A DNA stretch of 12,572 bases from JBBDRW01 sp040905265. Its GTDB lineage: Bacteria > Bacteroidota > Rhodothermia > Balneolales > Balneolaceae. Shown here in pieces: positions 5,983 to 12,425 of the stretch (the first letter of the stretch is position 1; every line of letters starts with the position of its first letter). The notes beneath the pieces are model-generated. The model did no database searches, was not told where the DNA came from, and saw only the letters and a program-made list of their open reading frames with translations. Location: positions 1 to 12,572 of the forward strand of contig JBBDRW010000010.1 in the NCBI GenBank assembly GCA_040905265.1, written 5' to 3'. Made by a program: the position numbers and the translations under genes.

Positions 5983-7261
5983 GACGAAGCCATTTGAGCA
6001 GATCCTTGAAGCCAGCTTTTTTCCCGTACTGAAGGATTCCCACCCGGTAGATTCGTGCACTGAACCAGAGGGTACCATAAATCGTCCCGGCCATCAAAAA
6101 GAAGGAGAGGAGCAGCTGCCAGACAGGAACCGGGTTGATAGCGATCCGGGTCACCATTGTAATCGGGGCAAAAAACGGGATAAGTGAGCTGACCACCGAA
6201 ATCGTACTGTTCGGATTCTGCATCACTTCTACGTTAATGATCCAGGCAATGACAATAAGTAACATGATCGGCATCATCATCTGCTGTGTATCCGCTTCAC
6301 TGTCTACGGTTGAACCAACCATTGCGAAGAGAGAACTGTAGATGAAATAGCCGAGGATGAAGAGGATAAAGAATCCTGCGATCAGAAACGGGTCGATTGC
6401 CGGAATTTCAAACGCAACGGCTGCGCCGCCTGTCTCTGCTGCAATCGATTCCTGAACCGCATCGCCCCCGAACATCATCATCACCGGGCCGGCGGCAAAG
6501 AGGATTCCTGTAGAGAAGAGAAACCAGACTGCAAACTGTGTCAATGCGACCCCGGTGATACCGAGAATCTTTCCAACGAGCAATTCAACAGGCCGGATGG
6601 ATGAGGCGATCACCTCCACAATCCGGTTGGATTTCTCTTCGATCACTCCTTTCATAATGATCGTGCCGTACATAAAGAGGGCTATGAAGATCATGAGTCC
6701 CATGATAAATCCAAGTGCCGTATAGAAGGCTGTCTGATCCTCCTCTTCCGCTCCGGATTCGGTAACTTTTCGTGATTCCAGGGTGATCCCTGATTCAAAG
6801 ATAGCCCGGACATCCTCAGAGACTCCTGCCCGGGCAAGCCGCTCCTCCCGGATCGCTTCGCGCAGATCAGACCGGATGCTCGACTGCAGTGTGACAGTAC
6901 TGCTTCCCGTATAGATGTACTCCAGATCGATATTGCCTGTTATATGTTCATCACGAAGTGTGATATACCCGTTGATCTCACCGTTCAGGAGCTGATCCCG
7001 CAAATCTGAGACCGGATATCCGCTCATGTCGAGATAGCGATTGCTGTCCCGGCTGAGTAGCCTTGGTATAATTACTTCGCTTTGGTCATGGATTCCGATC
7101 GTGTGTTCCGGCTCACTCTCCCAGAACTGGAGCCCAATGATCAACCCGATATAGGCGATCAGTCCGAGAGGGATCAGCAGGGTAGAGATGATGAATACCT
7201 TGGTTCGTACCCGAGTCAGGTATTCACGCTGAACGACAATCAAAATTTTATTCCAGTTCAT
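5975..7261 (-). CDS. ABC-2 type exporter permease (NatB/YhaP-like)
   Basis: This 428-residue membrane protein is the permease half of an ABC exporter. One helix (about 22-45) is followed by a large extracytoplasmic domain (about 46-177) rich in charged residues. At least five more hydrophobic segments follow, near 178-203, 230-258, 291-316, 328-345 and 380-402. The segment VIEEKSNRIVEVIASSIRPV (206-225), a cytoplasmic loop after the second helix, is the hallmark of the NatB/YhaP branch of ABC-2 permeases, which also resembles the sodium exporter NatB of Bacillus. The gene overlaps the stop codon of the upstream ATPase gene by 4 bases (ATGA), so the two are translationally coupled and form one transporter. 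Likely substrates in the family include sodium or small toxic compounds, but none can be assigned here. The C-terminus ends in a basic cytoplasmic tail (YGKKAGFKDLLKWLRQG). Confidence 0.92.
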   Translation of the reverse strand: MNWNKILIVVQREYLTRVRTKVFIISTLLIPLGLIAYIGLIIGLQFWESEPEHTIGIHDQSEVIIPRLLSRDSNRYLDMSGYPVSDLRDQLLNGEINGYITLRDEHITGNIDLEYIYTGSSTVTLQSSIRSDLREAIREERLARAGVSEDVRAIFESGITLESRKVTESGAEEEDQTAFYTALGFIMGLMIFIALFMYGTIIMKGVIEEKSNRIVEVIASSIRPVELLVGKILGITGVALTQFAVWFLFSTGILFAAGPVMMMFGGDAVQESIAAETGGAAVAFEIPAIDPFLIAGFFILFILGYFIYSSLFAMVGSTVDSEADTQQMMMPIMLLIVIAWIINVEVMQNPNSTISVVSSLIPFFAPITMVTRIAINPVPVWQLLLSFFLMAGTIYGTLWFSARIYRVGILQYGKKAGFKDLLKWLRQG

Positions 7262-8184
7262 GTCAGGCCCGGTTTGGCAGAGTTGATGTTGTCAGTTCCA
7301 ACCGTAGAGATGAATATTTCTGTCAGGCTCGGCTCTACAGTTTCAAAACGGTGTACGTTCGTCACTTCTACAGCTTGACGCAGAATTGATTGCGGATTGG
7401 TCTCATCAAGAATTCGGATCTCTGCAAAGTTGGTTGAACGGTTGTTGATCCGAACTCCCTTCAGGCTGTCCAGAAAAGAGCTGTCGCCGTCAAACTCCAG
7501 GAGGACAGTATTTTCACCGAAGTCAGATTTGATCTTTCTCAGGTTGCCGGAGAGTACAACCCGGCCGTTATTGAAGAGGCAGATATCTTCACACATCTGT
7601 TCAACCTGCTCCATCCGGTGAGTTGCAAAGAAAATCACCTTACCTCTGTCCCGCAGCTCCAGAATAATGTCTTTGAGAAGTTCACTGTTGATCGGATCAA
7701 GTCCGCTGAACGGTTCATCAAATATACAGATATCCGGGTCGTGCAGGATTGTTGCAATGAACTGGATCTTCTGGCTCATCCCCTTGGAGAGTTCACCGAC
7801 CTCTTTTTGCAGCCAGTCTGAAGCCCCGAACCGGTCAAGCCAGTACCGGATCCTTTTTCGGGCTTCGGAAGAGGATAGTCCTTTCAGGCGGCCGAGGTAG
7901 AGAAGTTGCTCACCCACCTTCATCTTTTTATAAAGCCCACGCTCTTCGGGCAAATATCCGATCAGTAATTGGGTTTTGGGGCCGACAGGGATGCCGTTGA
8001 CAGTGATGCTGCCGTGATCCGGAATAAGAATATAATTGATCATGCGGATCGTGGTGGTTTTTCCAGCGCCATTCGGCCCCAGAAGGCCAAATATCCGGCC
8101 CCGTTCTACCTGAAAACTTACATCCCGAACGGCCTGCGTCTGTCCGAAAGATTTGTAGATATTCTCAACAGTGATTACACTCAT
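7258..8184 (-). CDS. ABC exporter ATP-binding protein (NatA/YhaQ-like)
   Basis: This 308-residue ATPase powers the adjacent permease. It has Walker A GPNGAGKTT (36-44), the segment GYLPEERGLYKKMKV (76-90) at the Q-loop where an acidic residue stands in place of glutamine, the signature LSKGMSQK (132-139), Walker B CIFDEP (153-158), the D-loop SGLD (160-163) and the switch histidine in FFATHRMEQVE (185-195). EERGLY and THRMEQVE are typical of the YhaQ-type subfamily, which also has a C-terminal accessory domain of about 80 residues, matching residues 225-308 here. The protein is cytoplasmic and associates with the membrane through the permease. It is the first gene of a leftward two-gene unit starting in the spacer shared with glgA. 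No Shine-Dalgarno sequence lies at normal distance from the ATG. The start is set by the standard N-terminal VITVENIYKSFG. Confidence 0.95.
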   Translation of the reverse strand: MSVITVENIYKSFGQTQAVRDVSFQVERGRIFGLLGPNGAGKTTTIRMINYILIPDHGSITVNGIPVGPKTQLLIGYLPEERGLYKKMKVGEQLLYLGRLKGLSSSEARKRIRYWLDRFGASDWLQKEVGELSKGMSQKIQFIATILHDPDICIFDEPFSGLDPINSELLKDIILELRDRGKVIFFATHRMEQVEQMCEDICLFNNGRVVLSGNLRKIKSDFGENTVLLEFDGDSSFLDSLKGVRINNRSTNFAEIRILDETNPQSILRQAVEVTNVHRFETVEPSLTEIFISTVGTDNINSAKPGLT

Positions 8185-8216
8185 AGTCCGGTATCGATTT
8201 ATGTTTACCTATACCC

Positions 8217-8236
8217 GGAGGTTTTGAAACACCTCC
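8217..8236. promoter_or_regulatory. Perfect 6-bp inverted repeat upstream of the ABC ATPase gene
   Basis: GGAGGT (8217-8222) pairs with ACCTCC (8231-8236) around TTTGAAAC. It lies 33 to 52 bases upstream of the ATPase start codon. On the minus strand the first arm reads AGGAGGT including the preceding base, an excellent Shine-Dalgarno sequence with no usable start codon at proper distance. It may be an operator or a leader hairpin. Confidence 0.35.
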
Positions 8237-8520
8237 TGCCCGTATATATGATCAGTATTTTACGAATTCCTTACTACTGTTTTTTAGTAAAGGGTCATTT
8301 CAGATTTTGCCGATTTTTTTCTTGTAAGGAGTTCAATTCTTTGCTTACTTCCCTGTCAGGATCGACAGATTTTCATTACGGACATATCGTTTAATTGTTT
8401 CACAATGAGACAGTCAGTTGTCAGAAACAGTCCAAACGGGATATGGCCGAATCTCATCGGTCTCTTTCGGTTCAGGTGGATTACTATAACAGAATACCCC
8501 AGCCACTGCAAAGTGGAGTG

Positions 8521-8548
8521 TTGACACGACAATTTCATCGAATATGGT
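8521..8548 (+). promoter_or_regulatory. Candidate promoter of glgAC
   Basis: A perfect TTGACA (8521-8526) is followed after 16 bases by TATGGT (8543-8548), which keeps the key T, A and final T of a -10 box. The start of transcription would fall near 8555, giving a leader of about 40 bases before glgA. This is a housekeeping-sigma style match and not the Bacteroidota TTTG/TAnnTTTG style. Confidence 0.45.
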
Positions 8549-8555
8549 AGAAGCA

Positions 8556-8573
8556 TCCGGCATGTGAACCGGA
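8556..8573 (+). promoter_or_regulatory. Small stem-loop at the predicted 5' end of glgAC mRNA
   Basis: TCCGG (8556-8560) pairs with CCGGA (8569-8573) around an 8-base loop, directly after the predicted transcription start. 5' terminal stems of this type can protect mRNA from decay. The element contains the only purine-rich stretch before glgA, which lies too far from the ATG to act as a normal ribosome binding site. Confidence 0.3.
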
Positions 8574-8594
8574 AAATAATCAAGTTTACGTACT

Positions 8595-10043
8595 ATGCAA
8601 ATACTTCACATTAGTGCTGAGTGTTATCCTGCGGCAAAGGCCGGCGGGTTGGGAGATGTGGCCGGTGCACTTCCGAAATATCTGAACAGGCATGGCCATA
8701 AGACTCAGGTCGTAATTCCGAAATACCAAACAGATTGGATACTCTCGCAAAAGACCTCCAAGGTCTTTGAAGGGGGAGCACCTTACGGAATGTCCGAATT
8801 TTCCTTCCGGATTGAGAAGGTTGAGGGGGCAGGCCTCGGGTTCGATCTGTTTCTGGCAGATATTCCCGGCCGGTTTGACAGAGAAGGGGTCTATGCGGAT
8901 CCGCGCTCGGGATACGCCTTCTGGGATGAGATGGATCGCTCTTTTACATTTCAAATAGCTGTGCTCGAGTGGCTGGTCCACCTGAAGAAGTTGCCGGACA
9001 TCGTACATGTCCATGACCACCATACCGCCCTGGCCCCTTTTATGATGTCCCGCTGTTTTCGGTATGAAAAACTCCGGACCATCCCGAATGTGTTAACCAT
9101 CCATAACGGCGAGTACCAGGGGATCTATGACAGGGAAGCCTATCTGAGGCTTCCCGCCTTTAACCTGCAACAGCTCGGAATTCTTGACTGGGACGGACGG
9201 TTTAATGCTCTGGCAGCCGGAATTAAATGTGCCTGGCAGGTAACGACCGTCTCTGAAGGATATCTCGGGGAGCTGGAAAAGAACTGCCACGGCCTGGAGC
9301 ACCTCCTTCGGGCCGAGAAGGCAAAGACATCAGGACTGATTAACGGAATCGACGTCGAGGTTTGGGACCCGGCAACAGATCCCTTGCTCGAGAAGAATTA
9401 CAATATACGGTCTGCAAAATCCGGCAAGGAGGCGAACAAAAAGATGCTCTGTGAAGAATTCGGGCTGAATTCCGAGAAGCCGCTTTTTTCCTTTATCGGG
9501 CGGCTTGTTCGGGAGAAAGGGGCAGACCTGTTGCCAAAACTGATCCAGAATTGTTCGAAGGAAGAACTTCCACTAAATCTGTTGATTCTCGGAACCGGGG
9601 ATCCGGAGCTTCACAAACAGTTGATTGAACTGAAAGAGAAGTTTGTCGGTTATTTTAATACACGGCTGGAGTACAATGAGTCTCTGGCACATACCATCTA
9701 CGCTGGTTCCGACTTTCTGATTATGCCGTCCCGGGTTGAACCCTGTGGGCTGAATCAGATGTATGCCATGCGTTACGGCACTGTACCGATAGTTCGTGCG
9801 ACCGGCGGATTGGCTGATACAGTCATAGATATCTCCCAACCGGATGGCTATGGATTTACCTTTGACGAGTTATCAGTCGATGCGGCGCTCACATCCATAC
9901 GGCAAGCCATTGCTCTGTATGAGAAGAAGAAACCCTTTTCCGATAACCGGAGAAAGATTATGAAACTCGATTTCTCATGGGAGAACGCTGCCCGACGATA
10001 TGAAACACTCTACAACCAGTTAATTAATGGAGACGAAATATGA
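8595..10043 (+). CDS. glgA: Glycogen synthase (ADP-glucose type, GT5)
   Basis: This 482-residue enzyme adds glucose from ADP-glucose to the non-reducing end of growing alpha-1,4-glucan. The N-terminal Rossmann domain opens with MQILHISAECYPAAKAGGLG, whose KAGGLGD (15-21) is the ADP-glucose-binding loop. IVHVHDHHTALAPF (136-149) and LTIHNGEYQGIY (167-178) follow. The C-terminal domain has LINGIDVEVWDP (248-259), FIGRLVREKGADLL (300-313), and MPSRVEPCGLNQMYAMRYGT (377-396) carrying the catalytic glutamate motif, followed by ATGGLADTV (402-410). Length is normal for bacterial GlgA. The start codon precedes the conserved first strand directly. No Shine-Dalgarno sequence is visible. The stop codon overlaps the glgC start in ATGA, so the pair is translationally coupled and should yield enzymes of consecutive steps together. 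No branching enzyme, phosphorylase or debranching enzyme is in the window. Confidence 0.97.
   Translation: MQILHISAECYPAAKAGGLGDVAGALPKYLNRHGHKTQVVIPKYQTDWILSQKTSKVFEGGAPYGMSEFSFRIEKVEGAGLGFDLFLADIPGRFDREGVYADPRSGYAFWDEMDRSFTFQIAVLEWLVHLKKLPDIVHVHDHHTALAPFMMSRCFRYEKLRTIPNVLTIHNGEYQGIYDREAYLRLPAFNLQQLGILDWDGRFNALAAGIKCAWQVTTVSEGYLGELEKNCHGLEHLLRAEKAKTSGLINGIDVEVWDPATDPLLEKNYNIRSAKSGKEANKKMLCEEFGLNSEKPLFSFIGRLVREKGADLLPKLIQNCSKEELPLNLLILGTGDPELHKQLIELKEKFVGYFNTRLEYNESLAHTIYAGSDFLIMPSRVEPCGLNQMYAMRYGTVPIVRATGGLADTVIDISQPDGYGFTFDELSVDAALTSIRQAIALYEKKKPFSDNRRKIMKLDFSWENAARRYETLYNQLINGDEI
10029..10032 (+). promoter_or_regulatory. Ribosome binding site of glgC inside glgA
   Basis: GGAG stands 7 bases before the ATG at 10040, within the final codons of glgA. 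It supports the start that creates the ATGA overlap. Confidence 0.6.
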
Positions 10044-11311
10044 AATCATCTGTAGTTGCGATCATTTTGGGCGGAGGAAGAGGCACAAGACTGCACCCAT
10101 TAACCCGCCACCGTTCCAAACCTGCTGTGCCGATTGCCGGAAAGTATCGGCTGGTCGATATTCCGATCTCAAACTGTCTGAACTCTGATATCCGAAGAAT
10201 CTTTGTGCTTACCCAGTTCAACTCCGCCTCCCTGAACCGCCATATCAAGAATACATACAATTTTGATGCGTTCAGCAGCGGGTTTGTGGACATACTGGCC
10301 GCCGAACAGACACCCAAAAGCCAGAACTGGTTTCAGGGGACAGCCGATGCAGTACGACAATCCCTGCACCACCTGGAGAGTATGACCTATGAACATGTCC
10401 TGATCCTCTCCGGAGACCAGCTCTACCAGATGGACTACCGGATGATGCTGGAACAGCACAAAAAGAACAAAGCTGATATTTCAGTGGCTACGATCCCTGT
10501 GAATGCCGAGGATGCCACCGGTTTCGGGATCATGAAGACCAACAAGAAGGGGAGAATCGAATCATTTGTCGAGAAACCTCCGGCAGAGGAGCTCGAAAAG
10601 TGGAAATCCGAAACTCCTGATACGATGAAAAGCCAGGGGAAAGAGTACCTCGCCTCGATGGGGATCTATATTTTTAATAAAGAGACGCTGATCAAACTTT
10701 TCAGTGAGAATCCGGAGGCTACAGACTTCGGGAAGGAGATTATTCCGAAGACGATCAAGGAAGAAGGAAAAGTATACAGCTATGAGTTCGAGGGGTACTG
10801 GACTGATATCGGGACGATCAAATCGTTCTATGACGCAAACCTTGCCTTGACGCGAACCGTGCCGGAGTTTAACCTCTATCACAACGATAAATTTATCTAT
10901 ACGCGCGCCCGCCTGCTCCCTGCATCGAAAATGATGGGTACCATGCTTGACAATGCAGTGATTGCCGAGGCGTGTATCAGTGAGGCGAGCCGGATAGCCC
11001 GATCGATGATCGGTATTCGTTCCCGAATCGGACGGGGTACGACAATCGAGGATTCAATCGTCATGGGGAATGACTACTTTCCGACAGAAAAGGAACTTTC
11101 AGAGAAGAATCCCAATCATCCTGTGATCGGGATCGGGGACCGCTGTTACATCAGCCAGACCATTGTGGACAAGAACTGCCGAATCGGGAATGATGTCCGG
11201 ATCGTTGGCGGTAACCACCTGGAAGATGGCAAGTATGACCTTCACTATGTGGTGGACGGCATTGTTATTATTCCGAAAGAGGCGGTAATCCCGGACGGAT
11301 ATAGTATTTGA
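10040..11311 (+). CDS. glgC: Glucose-1-phosphate adenylyltransferase (ADP-glucose pyrophosphorylase)
   Basis: This 423-residue enzyme makes ADP-glucose and pyrophosphate from ATP and glucose-1-phosphate, the committed and usually allosteric step of bacterial glycogen synthesis. The nucleotidyltransferase domain starts with VVAIILGGGRGTRLHPLT (5-22), followed by KPAVPIAGKYRLVDIPISNC (27-46), the ATP-binding WFQGTADAV (97-105), SGDQLYQMDY (124-133), the sugar-phosphate motif FVEKP (176-180) and GYWTDIGT (252-259). From about residue 290 to the end is a left-handed beta-helix domain with hexapeptide-like turns, ending in IVIIPKEAVIPDGYSI. Overall length and the motif spellings resemble the cyanobacterial and plant-type enzymes; this is judged by eye. 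The effector specificity cannot be read reliably. It overlaps glgA by 4 bases and is the last gene of its unit, with a strong hairpin 20 bases after the stop. Confidence 0.97.
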   Translation: MKSSVVAIILGGGRGTRLHPLTRHRSKPAVPIAGKYRLVDIPISNCLNSDIRRIFVLTQFNSASLNRHIKNTYNFDAFSSGFVDILAAEQTPKSQNWFQGTADAVRQSLHHLESMTYEHVLILSGDQLYQMDYRMMLEQHKKNKADISVATIPVNAEDATGFGIMKTNKKGRIESFVEKPPAEELEKWKSETPDTMKSQGKEYLASMGIYIFNKETLIKLFSENPEATDFGKEIIPKTIKEEGKVYSYEFEGYWTDIGTIKSFYDANLALTRTVPEFNLYHNDKFIYTRARLLPASKMMGTMLDNAVIAEACISEASRIARSMIGIRSRIGRGTTIEDSIVMGNDYFPTEKELSEKNPNHPVIGIGDRCYISQTIVDKNCRIGNDVRIVGGNHLEDGKYDLHYVVDGIVIIPKEAVIPDGYSI

Positions 11312-11330
11312 TAGCCTGTAGAATTCAGTG

Positions 11331-11355
11331 ATCCGGAGTTAGTCTGGCTCCGGAT
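11331..11355. terminator. Strong hairpin between convergent glgC and sucD
   Basis: ATCCGGAG (11331-11338) and CTCCGGAT (11348-11355) form a perfect 8-bp stem around a 9-base loop. It lies 19 bases past the glgC stop and 31 before the sucD stop, the ideal place for a two-way transcription stop. Neither side has a clear T-tract, so it may act as a roadblock or RNA-end protector rather than a classical intrinsic terminator. Confidence 0.6.
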
Positions 11356-11386
11356 GAAGTGCATCTTTAATCCGGGGATTCAGTCT

Positions 11387-12253
11387 TCAAAGAATACCGG
11401 CAAGTTTTTTGCCGATATCCGCGGGGCTTTCAGTAACAGTAACGCCGGCGGCTTTGAGCGCTCTCTTTTTGTCTTCTGCAGTTCCCTGCCCTCCGGAGAT
11501 AATGGCTCCCGCATGTCCCATCCGGCGGCCCGGAGGTGCCGTACTGCCCGCAATGAATGCGACGACAGGTTTGCTTACATGCTCCTTGATATAGGCTGCC
11601 GCCTCCTCTTCAGCGGAGCCGCCGATCTCCCCGATCAGAACGATAGCTTCTGTATCCGGATCATCATTCAACAACTTTACAGCATCCAGATGAGTGGTTC
11701 CGATAACCGGGTCGCCACCGATGCCAATTGCGGTACTCTGGCCGATGCCCTCTTTGGTCATCTGGTCCACCGCTTCATAGGTCAGGGTTCCGGACCGTGA
11801 AATCAGGCCGACATTGCCAGGCTTGAAAATCATGGCTGGCATGATCCCCACTTTTGCTTCACCCGGAGTAATCACGCCGGGGCAGTTTGGCCCGATGAGC
11901 GTAGCTCCGTGGCTCTGAACAATCTGTTTGGCGATGATCATGTCCCGGACAGGAATGCCCTCGGTAATACAGATGATCACCTTGATGCCAGCGAATGCCG
12001 CCTCACTGATGGCGTCTCCGGCAAATGGAGGGGGAACAAAGATGACGGATGTGTTGGCACCCTCTTTCTCCACAGCTTCATTGACTGTGTTAAAAACCGG
12101 CCGTCCGATATGTTTCTGCCCCCCTTTGCCGGGAGTAACACCTCCAACGACACGGGTGCCATATTCGATCATCTGTTCGGAGTGAAAGGTTCCTTCACTT
12201 CCGGTAAAACCCTGGACGACAAGCCGGGTATCATTGCCAACTAAAACACTCAT
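11387..12253 (-). CDS. sucD: Succinyl-CoA synthetase, alpha subunit
   Basis: This 288-residue protein is the alpha subunit of the TCA-cycle enzyme that converts succinyl-CoA and phosphate to succinate while making ATP or GTP. QGFTGSEGTFHSEQ (14-27) is the CoA-binding loop near the N-terminus. GVTPGKGGQ (38-46), GPNCPGVITPGEAKVGIMP (121-139), SRSGTLTYEA (152-161) and GEIGG (208-212) follow. The phosphorylated active-site histidine lies in GRRMGHAGAI (242-251), H247. Length is normal. The gene stands alone: no sucC appears upstream within the 319 bases to the window edge or downstream, so the beta subunit must be encoded elsewhere. No Shine-Dalgarno sequence precedes the ATG; a convincing promoter lies about 45 bases upstream. 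The start is placed at the ATG that leads directly into the conserved N-terminus. Confidence 0.98.
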   Translation of the reverse strand: MSVLVGNDTRLVVQGFTGSEGTFHSEQMIEYGTRVVGGVTPGKGGQKHIGRPVFNTVNEAVEKEGANTSVIFVPPPFAGDAISEAAFAGIKVIICITEGIPVRDMIIAKQIVQSHGATLIGPNCPGVITPGEAKVGIMPAMIFKPGNVGLISRSGTLTYEAVDQMTKEGIGQSTAIGIGGDPVIGTTHLDAVKLLNDDPDTEAIVLIGEIGGSAEEEAAAYIKEHVSKPVVAFIAGSTAPPGRRMGHAGAIISGGQGTAEDKKRALKAAGVTVTESPADIGKKLAGIL

Positions 12254-12258
12254 GAAGA

Positions 12259-12310
12259 GGGTGGTTTGTAGATTATGGGGGATAAATTTTCCGTCAGGAA
12301 TATACCACCC
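12259..12310. repeat. 7-bp inverted repeat flanking the sucD transcription start
   Basis: GGGTGGT (12259-12265) and ACCACCC (12304-12310) are perfect inverted copies with 38 bases between. One arm lies just upstream of the sucD start codon, the other touches the predicted -10 element. Spacing of arms fits either DNA looping by a regulator or chance. A smaller inner pair (TTCC with GGAA) lies between. Confidence 0.35.
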
Positions 12311-12328
12311 TGTGGATCATTAGACAAA
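12299..12328 (-). promoter_or_regulatory. Promoter of sucD
   Basis: On the minus strand TATATT (12304 to 12299) follows TTGTCT (12327 to 12322) after 17 bases, and TTTG (12328 to 12325) precedes TATATT by 20 bases. It therefore satisfies both the sigma-70 spacing and the Bacteroidota pattern TTTG-N19-21-TAnnTT. The start site would fall near 12292, giving a leader of about 40 bases. Confidence 0.55.
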
Positions 12329-12389
12329 CCGGAAAAGGTCAGGAAAGGAGATAGATGAACTTTGCAGCTCTCAGTTTTATCCTTCCATA

Positions 12390-12425
12390 TTATCAGGATT
12401 TCATGGGCTTTTGAAATCCTGATAA
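12390..12425. other. Perfect 14-bp stem hairpin of unknown role
   Basis: TTATCAGGATTTCA (12390-12403) pairs base for base with TGAAATCCTGATAA (12412-12425) around an 8-base loop. It is far more stable and symmetric than expected by chance. No visible gene ends nearby. On the plus strand a T-rich stretch follows later (12435-12447). It could terminate an unseen transcript, form an operator upstream of sucD, or be a copy of a dispersed repeat. Confidence 0.6.

Larger units (their letters stand above)
8185..8594. other. Divergent spacer between the ABC exporter and glgA
   Basis: No credible gene lies in these 410 bases; a 75-codon leftward open frame at 8356-8583 resembles nothing I know. Besides the elements listed separately (8217-8236, 8521-8548, 8556-8573) there are several small inverted repeats: TTACTA (8271-8276) with TAGTAA (8285-8290), CTGTC (8353-8357) with GACAG (8364-8368) followed by a short T-run, and CCACT (8503-8507) with AGTGG (8512-8516) closing a GCAA tetraloop. 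ACAGTC occurs twice, at 8410 and 8427. The spacer must hold promoters in both directions, and I could not identify a convincing leftward one. Confidence 0.6.

Noticed and set aside
8356..8583. Leftward open frame of 75 codons in the glgA spacer
   Set aside because: It spans the predicted glgA promoter and several inverted repeats, has no ribosome binding site and resembles no family.
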